Assembly: GCA_015179045.1 (NCBI GenBank)
Contig: WHUZ01000027.1
Location: 248,001 to 312,000 of the forward strand
DNA length: 64,000 nt
Direction: 5' to 3'
Source of the DNA: Kalaharituber pfeilii
Lineage: Eukaryota > Ascomycota > Pezizomycetes > Pezizales > Pezizaceae
The notes under the pieces are model-generated. The model was not told the origin of the DNA, did not search any database, and was given only the letters and a program-made list of their open reading frames with translations. Of this stretch, positions 23,161 to 34,152 are shown piece by piece (within the stretch, counting starts at the first letter, position 1; each line of letters begins with the position of its first letter). Position numbers and translations under genes: made by a program.

Positions 23161-25828
23161 TCAGTAGAGCACAATTCTACCCCCTGTAAAGGAGGAAGAG
23201 CATGGTGCTATAGTGCACTTTGCTGAACCTTTCAACAATATGCATGGAGGGATACAAATCAGAGAATATATATGCAGGATGCTTTTGAACATGCCCAATG
23301 GGGAATCTAGTTCTATTGAGCAGAGCATAAAGTCTCGGTTTAGCGTTAATGTGTTGTTTTTGTTATTTGTCTGCCTTTTCAATATCTGTTTTCTTGTTCT
23401 GGAATGTGCTGCTAAATGTTGATTACGCTAATTGTTATTCATGTATTCTTTTATCCTATTCTCTAGTGACGATTCGCAATGTACTTACTTGAGTATGGAA
23501 ATAGTCATGTCAGCGCATACCTCCTAGTGCATGTTTTGATAATCAAGTGACCATGTTGTACAGACGCATCAAAATCCATCATCCAGAGTAGTTAGCCCAC
23601 CAATACCTCGTGATGGCCACGAATTGTTTATCTTTCTAAGGGGTACACCCCACTCGCTTCTGAATCAACAGCCTGGCTCAGTCAGGCTTCCTTCGCCGAC
23701 CATATTATAGACCTGATCCTTCTGAAGCTCCATGCCCGGCGCAAGTTTAAGCCCACGTATATACCCGCCAGTTTAGGCCCCCGTATATCCACACCAATTG
23801 ATCAAAAAACAAAGCATATGGGAGTAATCGACCTACCAAAGAGTTCTTTGTATTATTTGGGGAGCGGTTGAGGGGTCGTCGGAGTGGCTGCCGGTGTAGC
23901 TACTAAAGGGGTGGTTGAGTGAGGTGGGATAGGGCGAGAAGTCACTGAGGGGTAGTCGGGGTCGCTGAAAAGGGGGTGCAACTGAGAGGTGGAAGGCGGT
24001 GTGACCATTGTTATTGAAATGTGGTGGGGATTGCGCGGCGGGGTGTAGAGTTGGCAGCTTTTCGAAGTGGGACGCTGTTATCCCTAGTGATGGAACTGAC
24101 AAGCGCGCGCTATGGAGAGTTATAGAATTGAGGGCCCCAGTTCGATTCTCACCTCGGTCTGGGAAGAGGGTTGCTCGGCATCTTAGAGTAAATAAAAGAG
24201 ACTGTAATGCTCCCGGTTCCAGCAGTGATTTCTATTGGGAGTTAGTAGTCTCGTGCCGAAAACCGGGAGCAACTCGTTTTTTATTTCGCTTTTGAGTTTT
24301 GTTTTATTACAGCAAGAGGGGAATGCGACACAGCTCGCGTATTTCAATCAGGTTCAGCCACATGAAGGCCAAAATTTCCGCCGGGGCAAGATTCATTTTC
24401 CATTTGAAATTTTGAACTTTTGAAAATTGAAGCAGCTTCACTACTCATTCATTTCGTGATAGTGGTCCGAGCCATTCCGAATGTGCATATGAGCTATTCA
24501 TTTCTAGCATAAGGGGCACTTTTCATTCCAATGGACGATGAAAACTTCCCTGCTCAAAAGATTCACAGAGGAGCATTTTGCGCTCCTAGAGCGGCTTTGT
24601 AGGATACCTGTAGGTAGACGATATTGTTTTTTCATTGCATAATTAGTTACCGAACACCTACCGTACATGTATTTAAATTCTGTCGGTATAAACATATCCT
24701 CGATATAAGCACCCCTCGTCCGAGCCCCATGCGAGTGTTTTTGGTGAAGATGTCAGAGCCTTCGCTAGCTTGGCACAAACAACCTTCGTAATCTCCCTCA
24801 AGAAGTTAACACCTGGCATTATCAAATTTCTAGATCCGAGATGAGTTTAAGCAAATACTGAAAGTCCTCGATTAATATTTCCATGGTAATTTTCTGTAGT
24901 CGTGAGTTTTTTGCCGACAAAGCGCATCCGACCGGGCCGAGAAAACTGGTCACTAGATAACGTTTGCGGCAAAGGCAGTCCCGAGACTGATCGGGACCTT
25001 CTTCCGACACTATCCAGCTTATCCCGATGGCAGTTCGGGAACTAGAGTTTACGGCGCTAATAGACTACCTAGACTATACGATTTCGCGTAACCGAACCTT
25101 GTAATATGGCCGAAGGCTCGGCTTTCATTTGACTCTAGACAAACGGAGCCTATAGACGAGTCCCAACTTTTTATCAAACTGTTTAAAGTATGTCTGGGAG
25201 AGAAGAGCTATATGTGAAGAGCGGGCATTATTAGACTCCCAAATATTAGCAAGGCGTGTGACTGTCCACATGTTGTTGACTCGGTTATCTCGAACCTTGA
25301 GCCATTACCCTCAAGTATGAACCGTTTTCTTGTATATGTGGAATCTTATGCACCCCTTGAGACTTTCCATTAGGTTAATTAGTCTCGTTACGCTGACTAT
25401 AGGTTAATCATTCTCCATTTGATTTGTCTAATTACTATGATAAGCTTATGAGGCTGTTTTTTAGCTGTGAATTATCGCTATCGCTACTTCCTGATCAGAA
25501 CCGATACTAAGTTACTCAGCTTCATGTTTTCATGGGAGTATATTTCACAGACGTAGTTTATTACGTTTTTTTTGTTTTTTTTTGCTTGCAAACGGTAAAG
25601 CTAAATGCCACTATGTTGCCAGCATGCTTCCTATCACCAGAGTAGTATAAGAGGTTCGAGATTGCTTCCTTCTGTGCAGTATTCCTTTCACACATCGACC
25701 TTCACCTCGCAGTTCACATAACATCATTTGCTCTCCACAAGTCCTTTACTATCGCAGTTTCAAGAATCGCTCTCGTGTGTCAAACATCTCTTCGAGCTCA
25801 CGTATTTTCCTGCATTTCGGTTTCAAAA
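23161..25828. other. intergenic, no gene seen
   Basis: Starts with the decayed end of the ankyrin gene, then non-coding sequence. A perfect 11-bp inverted pair TGCTCCCGGTT (24208-24218 with 24261-24271) is present with no obvious function. 25560-25600 is T-rich. The final 300 bases form the promoter and leader of the cell wall protein gene. Confidence 0.45.
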
Positions 25829-26797
25829 ATGTCGACCTACTCAATGGTATTCTTCGCTGTGGTCCTCTTTGGCCCAGCTTACGCTATCCCTCAATCGGCA
25901 CTACCCCAACAACTCTCTGGATCTTCTGTTCACCAAACCAACGACGGTCAGGCCCAGACTCCTGGAAGCAGCGCATCTCCGTACAGCAGCAATAATGTGG
26001 CTTCATCTGGTCAAAGTGAGCCCGAGGCCGATAGCTCGCTCTTGCAGTCGTACTATGTCTCCCCACAGTCAAACCCGAATGCTGCTGCAGTAAATCAAAT
26101 ACCTGATGGACAGCTCCAGACAGGTAGTACCTCACCCAGTTTGGCAGGAAGTGAGTATCTTAATACATACTCTTACGAGGGCGGCTATCCCCAAACCTAC
26201 ACTAGCGCCACGGCAAACCAAGGTGGACCCCTTCAGCAAATTCCAGACGGACAAGTGCAATCTGGCATGTCCTCAACCGGTCAATATTCTATTCTAGGTG
26301 GAACACAAGATTATAGCGCTACTCGTACTCAAAATACCGCTGACGCCGGCGATGAGTTTGTGTCGAGCTTGATGGATTCTCTTGGAGATATGGGCTATCA
26401 AGGCTATCAAGTTGCGGAGATTCCTGATGGTCAAGTGCAGGTTCCTGGAAGTGGACACACTGTAAGTTGTGCTGTTAATCTTTCAATTCCGCGATAATAG
26501 TGCTAAGATTCCCAGGGGAACATTCCAACTTCATCAAAGAACACCACAACGGAAGCTATCGGGGCCGTTCCCGTTCCCGTTGAGACTATCGGAGCAGGAA
26601 ACTATGTTCCAGTCATCGTCCCTGGAAAAGAGGACTTCGATGAGGAATCCGATGAGGAATCCGACGATGAAAAGCCTTCCCAAGCAAAGCCCCAACACAC
26701 TCCACCAGTGTATTTCACCGGAGCCGCCGCCCAGAAGGCAGCGGCCGGGACAGGTATTGCGATTGCTGCTGTCATCGTTGCTGCTTTCCTCGCATGA
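25829..26797 (+). CDS. GPI-anchored PIR-like cell wall protein
   Basis: Two exons: 25829-26461 and 26516-26797, with a GTAAGT...CCCAG intron of 54 bp in phase 0, giving 304 residues. The start is the ATG of MSTYSMVFFAVVLFGPAYA, a classic signal peptide. The mature part is rich in Ser, Gln, Thr and Tyr. It carries four degenerate copies of a DGQ motif: TNDGQAQ, QIPDGQLQ, QIPDGQVQ and EIPDGQVQ. This resembles the PIR repeat (Q-I-G-D-G-Q-x-Q) that links wall proteins covalently to beta-1,3-glucan through a glutamine ester. An acidic Asp/Glu/Ser stretch follows. The protein ends with a small-residue site and a hydrophobic tail (AAGTGIAIAAVIVAAFLA) fitting GPI attachment. Glycine in the classical repeat is replaced by proline. 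Confidence 0.85.
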
Positions 26798-27273
26798 GGG
26801 CATCACAGCACTAGCAATGATTTACGGCCTGTTGCCCTGGATTAGATTGGTTATTCTTGGAGTTCAAGGCCATTTTTTGGCTCGGGCATTTCTTCTCGTA
26901 TGTTGAGGTCGAAGGTTAATGGTACTGGAAGAGGGTTATCTTGGCTCTCCTGTACACAAATTAGTTAGAACAAATTAGCAGTTACTGAATTGAATATGTA
27001 TATGTTTTCTCGCCATGGCTGAACTTGGAATACCGTGGATCAGAGTTCAGTGCCCTCATTGTAGTTGCGTAAAGATGCTAGTCTAGCTGCACTTGGCAGA
27101 CGGTGAATCCGTCCCCTGGCCCACCCCGAGTCTCGCTGAGCACGAGACTAGGCCGCCGCATGTTCATGATCACTTGCTTTAACTCTATGTAGCATATCAT
27201 ACGCAAAAAAAGCCAACTTGCGAGAGCCTCAGGCATTTAGTCCATCGCCAAGACTACCTGAGCCCATATACAT

Positions 27274-27337
27274 TTTTTTTTTTTTTTTTTTTTTTCTATC
27301 ACATGACCCCGCTTGTAGCTGTTCGCCATGGCAGGGC
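27274..27337 (-). mobile_element. ultra-short retroinsertion (tail family 2)
   Basis: An oligo(T) tract is followed by CACATGACCCCGCTTGTAGC and TGTTCGCCATGGCAGGG. It is flanked by a perfect 13-bp duplication AGCCCATATACAT (27261-27273 and 27338-27350). The reverse complement folds as CCCTGC...GCGGGG and ends in an A run, as in the other family 2 copies. Confidence 0.9.
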
Positions 27338-27393
27338 AGCCCATATACATAATCAGGGACAATGATGGTATATCATTGTGCCTATCTCAGCAG

Positions 27394-27745
27394 ACAAGTT
27401 TAGTGAGCGGCACGAGCTAGCTCGAGCCGAGCTGGAGGGTGAGCTCGAGCCAGCTCGTGGGTAAGTGAGCTCGGCTCGAGCCTAGATTGATTATTACCTA
27501 ATATAGTCATAATTAGAGACTTCGAGCTCATTCTGACCTACCAACAACTTCGAAATGCTCAATTTAGCTGATAGTAGTGAGAAAGATGAAAATTTAGCTT
27601 AGTTTAGTTTAGTTTGTCAATATTATATATTTTACAGTTTATGAAACCTTGCACTGGCTAAGCATTTTAGCGAGCTGGCAAGAAAAACACTAGCATGATC
27701 TTGGCTCGTTTGAGCTCGAGCTGGCTCGGCTCGTGCCGCTCACTA
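27394..27745. mobile_element. non-autonomous hAT-like element
   Basis: Inverted ends TAGTGAGCGGCACGAGC (27401-27417) and its reverse complement ending at 27745, with many GAGCTCGAGC-type motifs just inside. Direct 8-bp repeats CTCAGCAG at 27386-27393 and 27746-27753 fit hAT target duplication. Seven extra bases lie between the left repeat and the inverted end. There is no coding capacity. Confidence 0.65.
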
Positions 27746-28938
27746 CTCAGCAGAAGGCTCATTGCGTCAGAAACCTAACTTTGAGGCAGTTTCAGTATGC
27801 TGGCGTCGTTGAGGAAAATCAAGGACTGTCTACAGTCGCGCTTAGTAAGTTGTTAGGATATCTTGTGGGATAATTAATACGATGCTGCTGTTAGGTGACT
27901 GTCTAGTTTTCAGAACAGCTGCAGAATGGTAGTATCATGAGCACGGTCGCTTTTCAACGAGATAAGTGGATGGATCTACAAACGTGCAGCTTCATGGTCA
28001 TCGCCGGCTTCCTGCGGCCGCAACCTAAAGAAACTTCTGCTGTCCAGAGGTATGATACGGCTGGATTATTGAGCCATTCACTGGCTGGCTTCAATGACTT
28101 GCGCTGCTAGTTTTGTTTCTGATGTGCAGGGTACCGCCCTCCCTACGCCCAACGCGATGGAGAACTGCAATGAGAAACTAATGTTTTCTCAGCTGGATAC
28201 CGGTAGGGATGCTCCAAAATCACTGTTTATGAGCATGCCAATAACTTTTGCTCCCGGCAGGATCAGTTCAGATTGCCCTGATCAGCTACATCCCACAGCC
28301 TACCTCTATTACTATCTACCTGAGGAGGAAGTATTGGTGTATGTGTAATGATGTAACCCTGCGTTGGGCACGAACACTGACGAGTCATTGGGTTCTGCCT
28401 TGCGGCAATCTGCGTAAGGCAATACACTGGTTTTGCTTCACTCGGCTAATACTCCGATATAATATTCAACGTTAGTGGTGTCCCAAGGGCCACCGGGCCA
28501 ATGTTGCATGCGGCCTCACGTCAAAGCAGACAATATCACATCTACTTTGTTTTACTGAATCGCTTACGATGCATGTGCCGCCTGTCCCAGCTGAGTATCT
28601 CCATCCTGTTAATGATTGAAGCTGGGTAGATGGGCGCAATGATTGCCAACATACTCAGTGCCGTTAAAGACGTGAGGACATCTACATGATCACAGGAAGG
28701 CTGGCGAAGATTCAATATCAAAGCGTTGCGTTGTTGCCACCGCATGGCAAAGTGATCAACCTCGAATTCTAGCAGTGGTCCCTGCAGTCACCCAGCTGAA
28801 AAACGAACACGCATGCCGTGGCAAAATGTACCTATGTGAATGAACGGAGTGATTTTAGATTACAAAAGCTGTTATTCTTTCTACAGGAAATGTTGCACGG
28901 TATGCGCAAATTCTCAAAGTGCCAGCACATGCGTAGCC

Positions 28939-29016
28939 TTATTCCTAAGGCTGAAGATTAGACAAGGTATGGTGTGCTTATTCCTGAGGCTGAAGATTAG
29001 ACAAGGTATGGTGTGA
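28939..29016 (+). repeat. two-copy tandem duplication, 39-bp unit
   Basis: The unit beginning TTATTCCTAAGGCTGAAGAT is repeated once with two base differences. No coding role is seen. Confidence 0.9.
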
Positions 29017-30298
29017 GGCTCTTCAGATTTACGCGCATTAGACAGTGCTACATATGAACAAGGTTGAGTGTAAAGAAACGAAACTACGTCAAGCAAGGCG
29101 TCCCTGAAACTCGGGCAACTTTTCGTATGGTATGCATAGTATGAGCCCCATTTACTCATCCTATCCTTGTTTATCTGGTTGATCACGGCTACCGGTTGAC
29201 AGAAAATTAGAAGGAATGTGTCAGAAACTGATGCACGTCCTTGCACCTTAGTACAATGTGTCAGAAGTAAGATTTTCTCAAGCACTCACGCACTAGCATC
29301 ACTGTCCTCAGACCCTCCTTCACCTTGGGGACGCCTATCATATACATATACCCGAGTACCAAGGGCATCCATGGGTTCAGAAGGTAGCTTATGCCCTCTC
29401 CTAGTAGACGATAAACTGGCAGCTGAAAGATAAATTAGCTGCTACAGTACCCCGCACTTTCTATATTTACCGTTAACGCCTCAGTACAGGGATTCCCTTA
29501 CGAGCCCAAGCCGCACTGTTGAGAGTATGCATACTGTCCGAGCCTTTCTGACGAGGTTCAATCAATATTGGCATAACAAACAGGCCCCTATGGTGGCCCG
29601 AAAGCTTGTGCTCTGAAGGCCTACCGTTACCACGGGTGGTCTGCATGTTAATGTACGTATGACGCCCACTGCTGGGGGCGCACAAGAGATCCCTCAGGGA
29701 TGTTGCCTGCCTTGTTGCTGACTCTTTCTTTCGCAGGATGATGCAAATCGGATGAGATGCCAAACATCCTTTTACGTGTCGGGAAATAAGTTATGACTGA
29801 TGCGGAATGAATAAATGCTTGCAGCCTTGTGCTTGGGTTTATATAAGAGCTCCAGATATTGCGTTGGAAAGCCGCAGCCCTTTCTTTGCTAGACTAGGTG
29901 GTGCAAACACTCAAGTCATACATTCTGCAGCGCTAGGCCACACTGAGATTCTAAATATCTCGGGGTCACCAGCAGGGCCCATAAAGTTAGAGGCAGCCCC
30001 ACAAAATCTCCACAGATAGTGGGTATTGACCTTGGTCATTTTCTCCTACTCTCGACCTTACAAAACAATAACATCACTCCCAGTCAACCAGACTACCCAA
30101 GCCACAGCAACCAAATCGCCTTTATAGTCCTAAGGAGCCAACCTCTCCACCCAATCACCCTTTGACTGCGCTGTCAAACAATTATTCCTCGACACACAAG
30201 AGTACTCGCCTGCCGCATCAAACCGGGATTTCCTGCCTGGCGCACTACAAACTGTTTAAGGTGATCGATTCAAGCGGACTTGGCCTAAAGCATCGTCA

Positions 30299-32317
30299 AT
30301 GGCAAGCCTCTTAGGCACTCTCTCCTTCACCACAATTTTCTCCAAGGTCGTTGAAAGAATTGCTCCCAAGGCCAAAGCTAGCTTTGGAGTTGATGTCCAC
30401 GACCTGATTCCAGTTATCATTGGTGGAGCAATGGTTTATACCTCCGCAACCTACATTTATGGTAAGGCATGGGATTTAATCAACGACCACTATTCGTGCA
30501 CCATAAGGATTATATCCCAAGATGCAATGTTTGCTGCACTAATGCAGTACCTGGAGGAAGAGGCAGTTTTTATCACTCCGAAAGAGGCGGAGATGCAGGC
30601 TGCTGAGCTGGAGAATCAAAAGGTCTCTTCCGAGAATGCCGACAAAGCGAAAAAGACGGCAAAAAGTTCTAGTGTCCTACATGTCAGTAAGGCAGGCGGT
30701 TTTTTTTCGTGGTATGCGCAACCTACTCGGCACTTAGAAGCAATTCTCGATGACTGGGACGCAAACTTCCCCCATGACTACCCTCAGTCTTACTCTAATG
30801 TCTCGGATTCGGACTGCGGGAATGCGTCTTTTCGAAATCGCAAGAAACTCAAATATTCACCAGCTCCGAAGCATGAAGACTACTTTTACTACAAACCAAC
30901 TGGTCATATCATATCGATATTGCGCGAGGAGATGCCGAGGACATCGAGTCCATTGTGGAATCGGAGGCCAAAGGAGGCCCTAACTCTCTCAGTTTTAGGA
31001 AAGGACCTAGCACCTTTGAAAAGTCTCCTGCAAGATGTGGTTGACTGGCAAAATACAAAGGATCATGGTCGCACTACCGTTTATAAAGCTCGACAGGGTG
31101 CAGATGGCTACGGTGCAGGTGCGGAGTGGGTACGATGCTTTTCTAAACCTGTGCGCTCGATGGACACCGTTATTCTTGATAACCAACAGAAACGCGAGAT
31201 TTGCGAAGACATTGAAGAGTTCTTACTACCAGCAACCAATAAATGGTATTCAAACCGTGGATTACCATATCGGCGTGGCTATCTTCTTTATGGCCCCCCT
31301 GGCACAGGAAAGACTTCGCTCAGCGTGGCTCTTGCCGGAGCGTTTGTTCTCTCTATCTATTCTCTTTCTCTCTCAGTCGCTTGGATGAACGACGATACCC
31401 TTGCACTCCTTTTTTCGAGACTCCCTAGAAATTGCATTGTTTTGCTTGAAGATATTGACGCATGCGGAGTGGCCCGCGAGAATGGTGCCGAGGCTGAGAC
31501 CAAATATGAACCGCCTCCATCAAACAATACAAACCGAAATAACAATGGCGGAAACAGTACTCCAGCTGCACGGGTGTCATTATCAGGCCTTTTGAACGCA
31601 ATTGATGGCGTAGCTTCAAAAGAGGGGCGTGTGCTCATCATGACGACAAACCACCGGGAGCGACTAGATGAGGCTCTTATTCGCCCCGGCCGCGTAGACC
31701 TCCAAATCAAGTTTAAGTATGCAGACAGAGAGATCATTCATGGACTCTTCCGGGCTCTGTATGCGATCTCGGATACAGACAAGCAAATGTTGAGATTTCC
31801 GGACGATTTTCCTGAGCCTGAAGAAATTGCCAAGCTGTCTGATGAATTTGCGGAGAAGGTCCCAGAAGGGATTTTCAGCCCGGCGGAGGTACAGGGATTT
31901 TTATTGAAGTCAAAGAAGAATCCAAGAGGGGCTGTAGCAACAGCTGACGCATGGGTTAAACAGGCTCTGGAAGAGAAAAGGGAGAAGGAGCGGAAGGAAA
32001 AAGAGAATGAAGAGGCTGAAAAACAGAAGAAAGAGAAGCGGGAGAAGGATGAGCGTGAGAGGAAGGAGGAAGAGGAGAAAGAGAGAAAAGAGAAGAAGGA
32101 GCAAGAGAAACGGATACAGAGTGAGAAGGAGAAGTCTAACGCAGCAATTGGAGAAACGCCATTGACTAACGGGCTAAAATCACATGACACTATGCCACTG
32201 ACGAACGGAGTATCAAAGATAAATCAGGTTGACGAAGTTGGTGAGGTGGCGACAAATGGCGGATCTATACTGAACCAACCGGATGTTAAGGCTAATGAGG
32301 TTCTCACAGCTGTTTGA
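30299..32317 (+). CDS. BCS1-like AAA ATPase
   Basis: Single exon, 672 residues, starting at ATG (MASLLGTLSF). Residues about 30-300 form the BCS1 N-terminal region with one hydrophobic stretch (DLIPVIIGGAMVYTSATYIYG). The AAA domain follows: Walker A GPPGTGKTS at 332-340, Walker B IVLLEDIDA near 380-388, and the second region of homology TTNHRERLDEALIRPGRVD with its arginines. BCS1 itself sits in the mitochondrial inner membrane and translocates the folded Rieske protein into complex III. This protein carries an extra Asn-rich insert after Walker B and a highly charged Glu/Lys/Arg tail of roughly 100 residues, probably a helix or coiled coil. It therefore belongs to the expanded fungal BCS1-like group, not certainly the orthologue, and its substrate is unknown. 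Confidence 0.93.
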   Translation: MASLLGTLSFTTIFSKVVERIAPKAKASFGVDVHDLIPVIIGGAMVYTSATYIYGKAWDLINDHYSCTIRIISQDAMFAALMQYLEEEAVFITPKEAEMQAAELENQKVSSENADKAKKTAKSSSVLHVSKAGGFFSWYAQPTRHLEAILDDWDANFPHDYPQSYSNVSDSDCGNASFRNRKKLKYSPAPKHEDYFYYKPTGHIISILREEMPRTSSPLWNRRPKEALTLSVLGKDLAPLKSLLQDVVDWQNTKDHGRTTVYKARQGADGYGAGAEWVRCFSKPVRSMDTVILDNQQKREICEDIEEFLLPATNKWYSNRGLPYRRGYLLYGPPGTGKTSLSVALAGAFVLSIYSLSLSVAWMNDDTLALLFSRLPRNCIVLLEDIDACGVARENGAEAETKYEPPPSNNTNRNNNGGNSTPAARVSLSGLLNAIDGVASKEGRVLIMTTNHRERLDEALIRPGRVDLQIKFKYADREIIHGLFRALYAISDTDKQMLRFPDDFPEPEEIAKLSDEFAEKVPEGIFSPAEVQGFLLKSKKNPRGAVATADAWVKQALEEKREKERKEKENEEAEKQKKEKREKDERERKEEEEKERKEKKEQEKRIQSEKEKSNAAIGETPLTNGLKSHDTMPLTNGVSKINQVDEVGEVATNGGSILNQPDVKANEVLTAV

Positions 32318-32599
32318 ACCAAACTTCTTGTGTAGACTCCCCCTTCTTCCGATAATTGCATTGATATTACCTTTTCTATTCCTGTGTTAACTTCCAATAC
32401 ACTGCTTCCCACAAATACCCTTGTTGTACAGCTGTGGCTTTTCTCATATGTACAACATCGGCTTCTTGTTTTGTTTTTCTTCTGTAGTTGCTTTTCAAAT
32501 TGCAAATTGCAAATTCCCTTCCTAGAAGCATCGAATTTATTCTTCTACCCAGTTTTGGCGTTTTTTTTTACCTCTCTGTTTATGCCCCTTCTTTCTTTC

Positions 32600-32630
<31 letters not shown>

Positions 32631-33218
32631 TTGCTTTCAGAATACGGGATTATACAGCTTCTCTGTATATATATGACCATGGTTTTCGGAGGCGTACGGC
32701 GCGATATTTGATGTGCTTTTATGTTACTCTTCTTAGCTAATGTTACAATTACCTATGGCTTTGGGTTCTTGGTTTCGGTCTCAGTTCAATATGGGATTCA
32801 GGGAGCTCACGAAAGAGGGGAGGATCAATCAGGGCGTGTAGTAGATATACAGTCAATAAATCTCTACTGGTATCTAGACTTGGAGCTGGAGGATAGTAAT
32901 ACCTGAGATTATGTGGTTTGGCGGAAGTGCGATGCATTGTACACTGGAGGACTTTTGAGAATTTGATACTTGCAACGGTACAACCAAGCCAGCAACGACA
33001 CTCGTATGTATACACTGAGCGCTTACCTACATAGGCAACAGACCACCCCTTCAGGTCCCCGCGCAACCCCGCAGAAGCAAATTTCGGCAGCAGCTAAGTA
33101 CTTGAGCTATGGTAACCAAAGAATTATTATCCCCCATAGGTACTTATTTCCATTAAAGCAGAAGTCGAATGTGGAGTACATGTAATATAATAATACCTAA
33201 AGCCGCGCTGACCGCGGT

Positions 33219-33253
<35 letters not shown>

Positions 33254-34150
33254 GTATTCAGTATAGACAAACTATTCTCCGGATCGATCTGCATGACTGG
33301 GCTATATTATATATGACTTTCGAGCTATATAGATGTTATTCAAAATTACATTAAGTACCTACCTAATACCTATACTTTTGTATCTAAGTATGTATTTATG
33401 TAAGTATGTATGTATGTATGTATGTATGTATGTATGTATGTATGTATGTATGTATGTATGTATGTATGTATGTATGTATGTATGTATGTATGTATGTATG
33501 TATGTACGTATGTAAGTATGTATGTATGTATGTATAGATCCACAGTAGGTAACTTAGCTGTCGGCTCTAGCTTGGCTGGTCTGGTCTGCTCTGGTGTGGC
33601 AATTCACCGATGCATACGGGCGAGTAGGGGGGGGGAAATATAAAATAGAAGGAAAGGAAAGGGAAAAAAAAAAAAAAAAAAAGGAGGAACAGTTCCTATA
33701 AATGTATGTTTACAGAATGAAAACCTTTGAGTCCTGTTGTTTGTTTTTAGAAAATCATATATACTAGTGAGGTAGCTATAGTAGTACCGCGACGTCTTTC
33801 AGTCTTACCGGTACTCATCGCAACCATATGAACCCTCCTCATATATATTTGAGGGATTTTGACGTCGCTTGGGGGAACATCCGGCTCTGCTGAGATTTTT
33901 AAAATCTGTCAAGTTTGTTCACACACTCACAAACGAGGCCCACGCAAGCCACGGGGGAGCTCTCGCAAAAATTTCCACGTGCTTTCCGCCACCCAATTAT
34001 ACTGTCCCATAGCAAGAAATAGCCCCGCTGGAATATTTTCCCGGATGTATCTATACAAGCCTTCCCGGTGTGAACCCGCTCTCCATCACACTGAGATGCT
34101 GCTTCATCACATTACCCTTGTCCGATCATCCCTCCCGCCCTGATAAACGA
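32318..34150. other. intergenic with simple repeats
   Basis: Contains pyrimidine runs (32575-32635), an AAAAG repeat (33220-33252), the GTAT microsatellite at 33389-33535 and an A tract at 33664-33681. No gene is seen. Confidence 0.5.
33389..33535 (+). repeat. GTAT/TATG tetranucleotide microsatellite
   Basis: More than thirty uninterrupted or nearly uninterrupted TATG units. A few variants occur near the ends (TAAG, TACG). Confidence 0.98.
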
Positions 34151-34152
34151 TA

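Larger units (their letters stand above)
26798..30298. other. intergenic with two mobile elements and a short tandem duplication
   Basis: No convincing gene. A frame at 28094-28348 could encode 84 residues but has no recognisable features. The listed mobile elements at 27274-27337 and 27394-27745 and the tandem repeat at 28939-29016 explain part of the sequence. The last 300 bases are the promoter of the ATPase gene. Confidence 0.45.

Noticed and set aside
24105..24155. tRNA-like B box (CAGTTCGATTCTCACC)
   Set aside because: The flanking bases do not pair as a T stem, and no A box or acceptor stem fits at the right distance.
33333..33643. frames encoding MYVC repeats
   Set aside because: They are translations of the tetranucleotide microsatellite.
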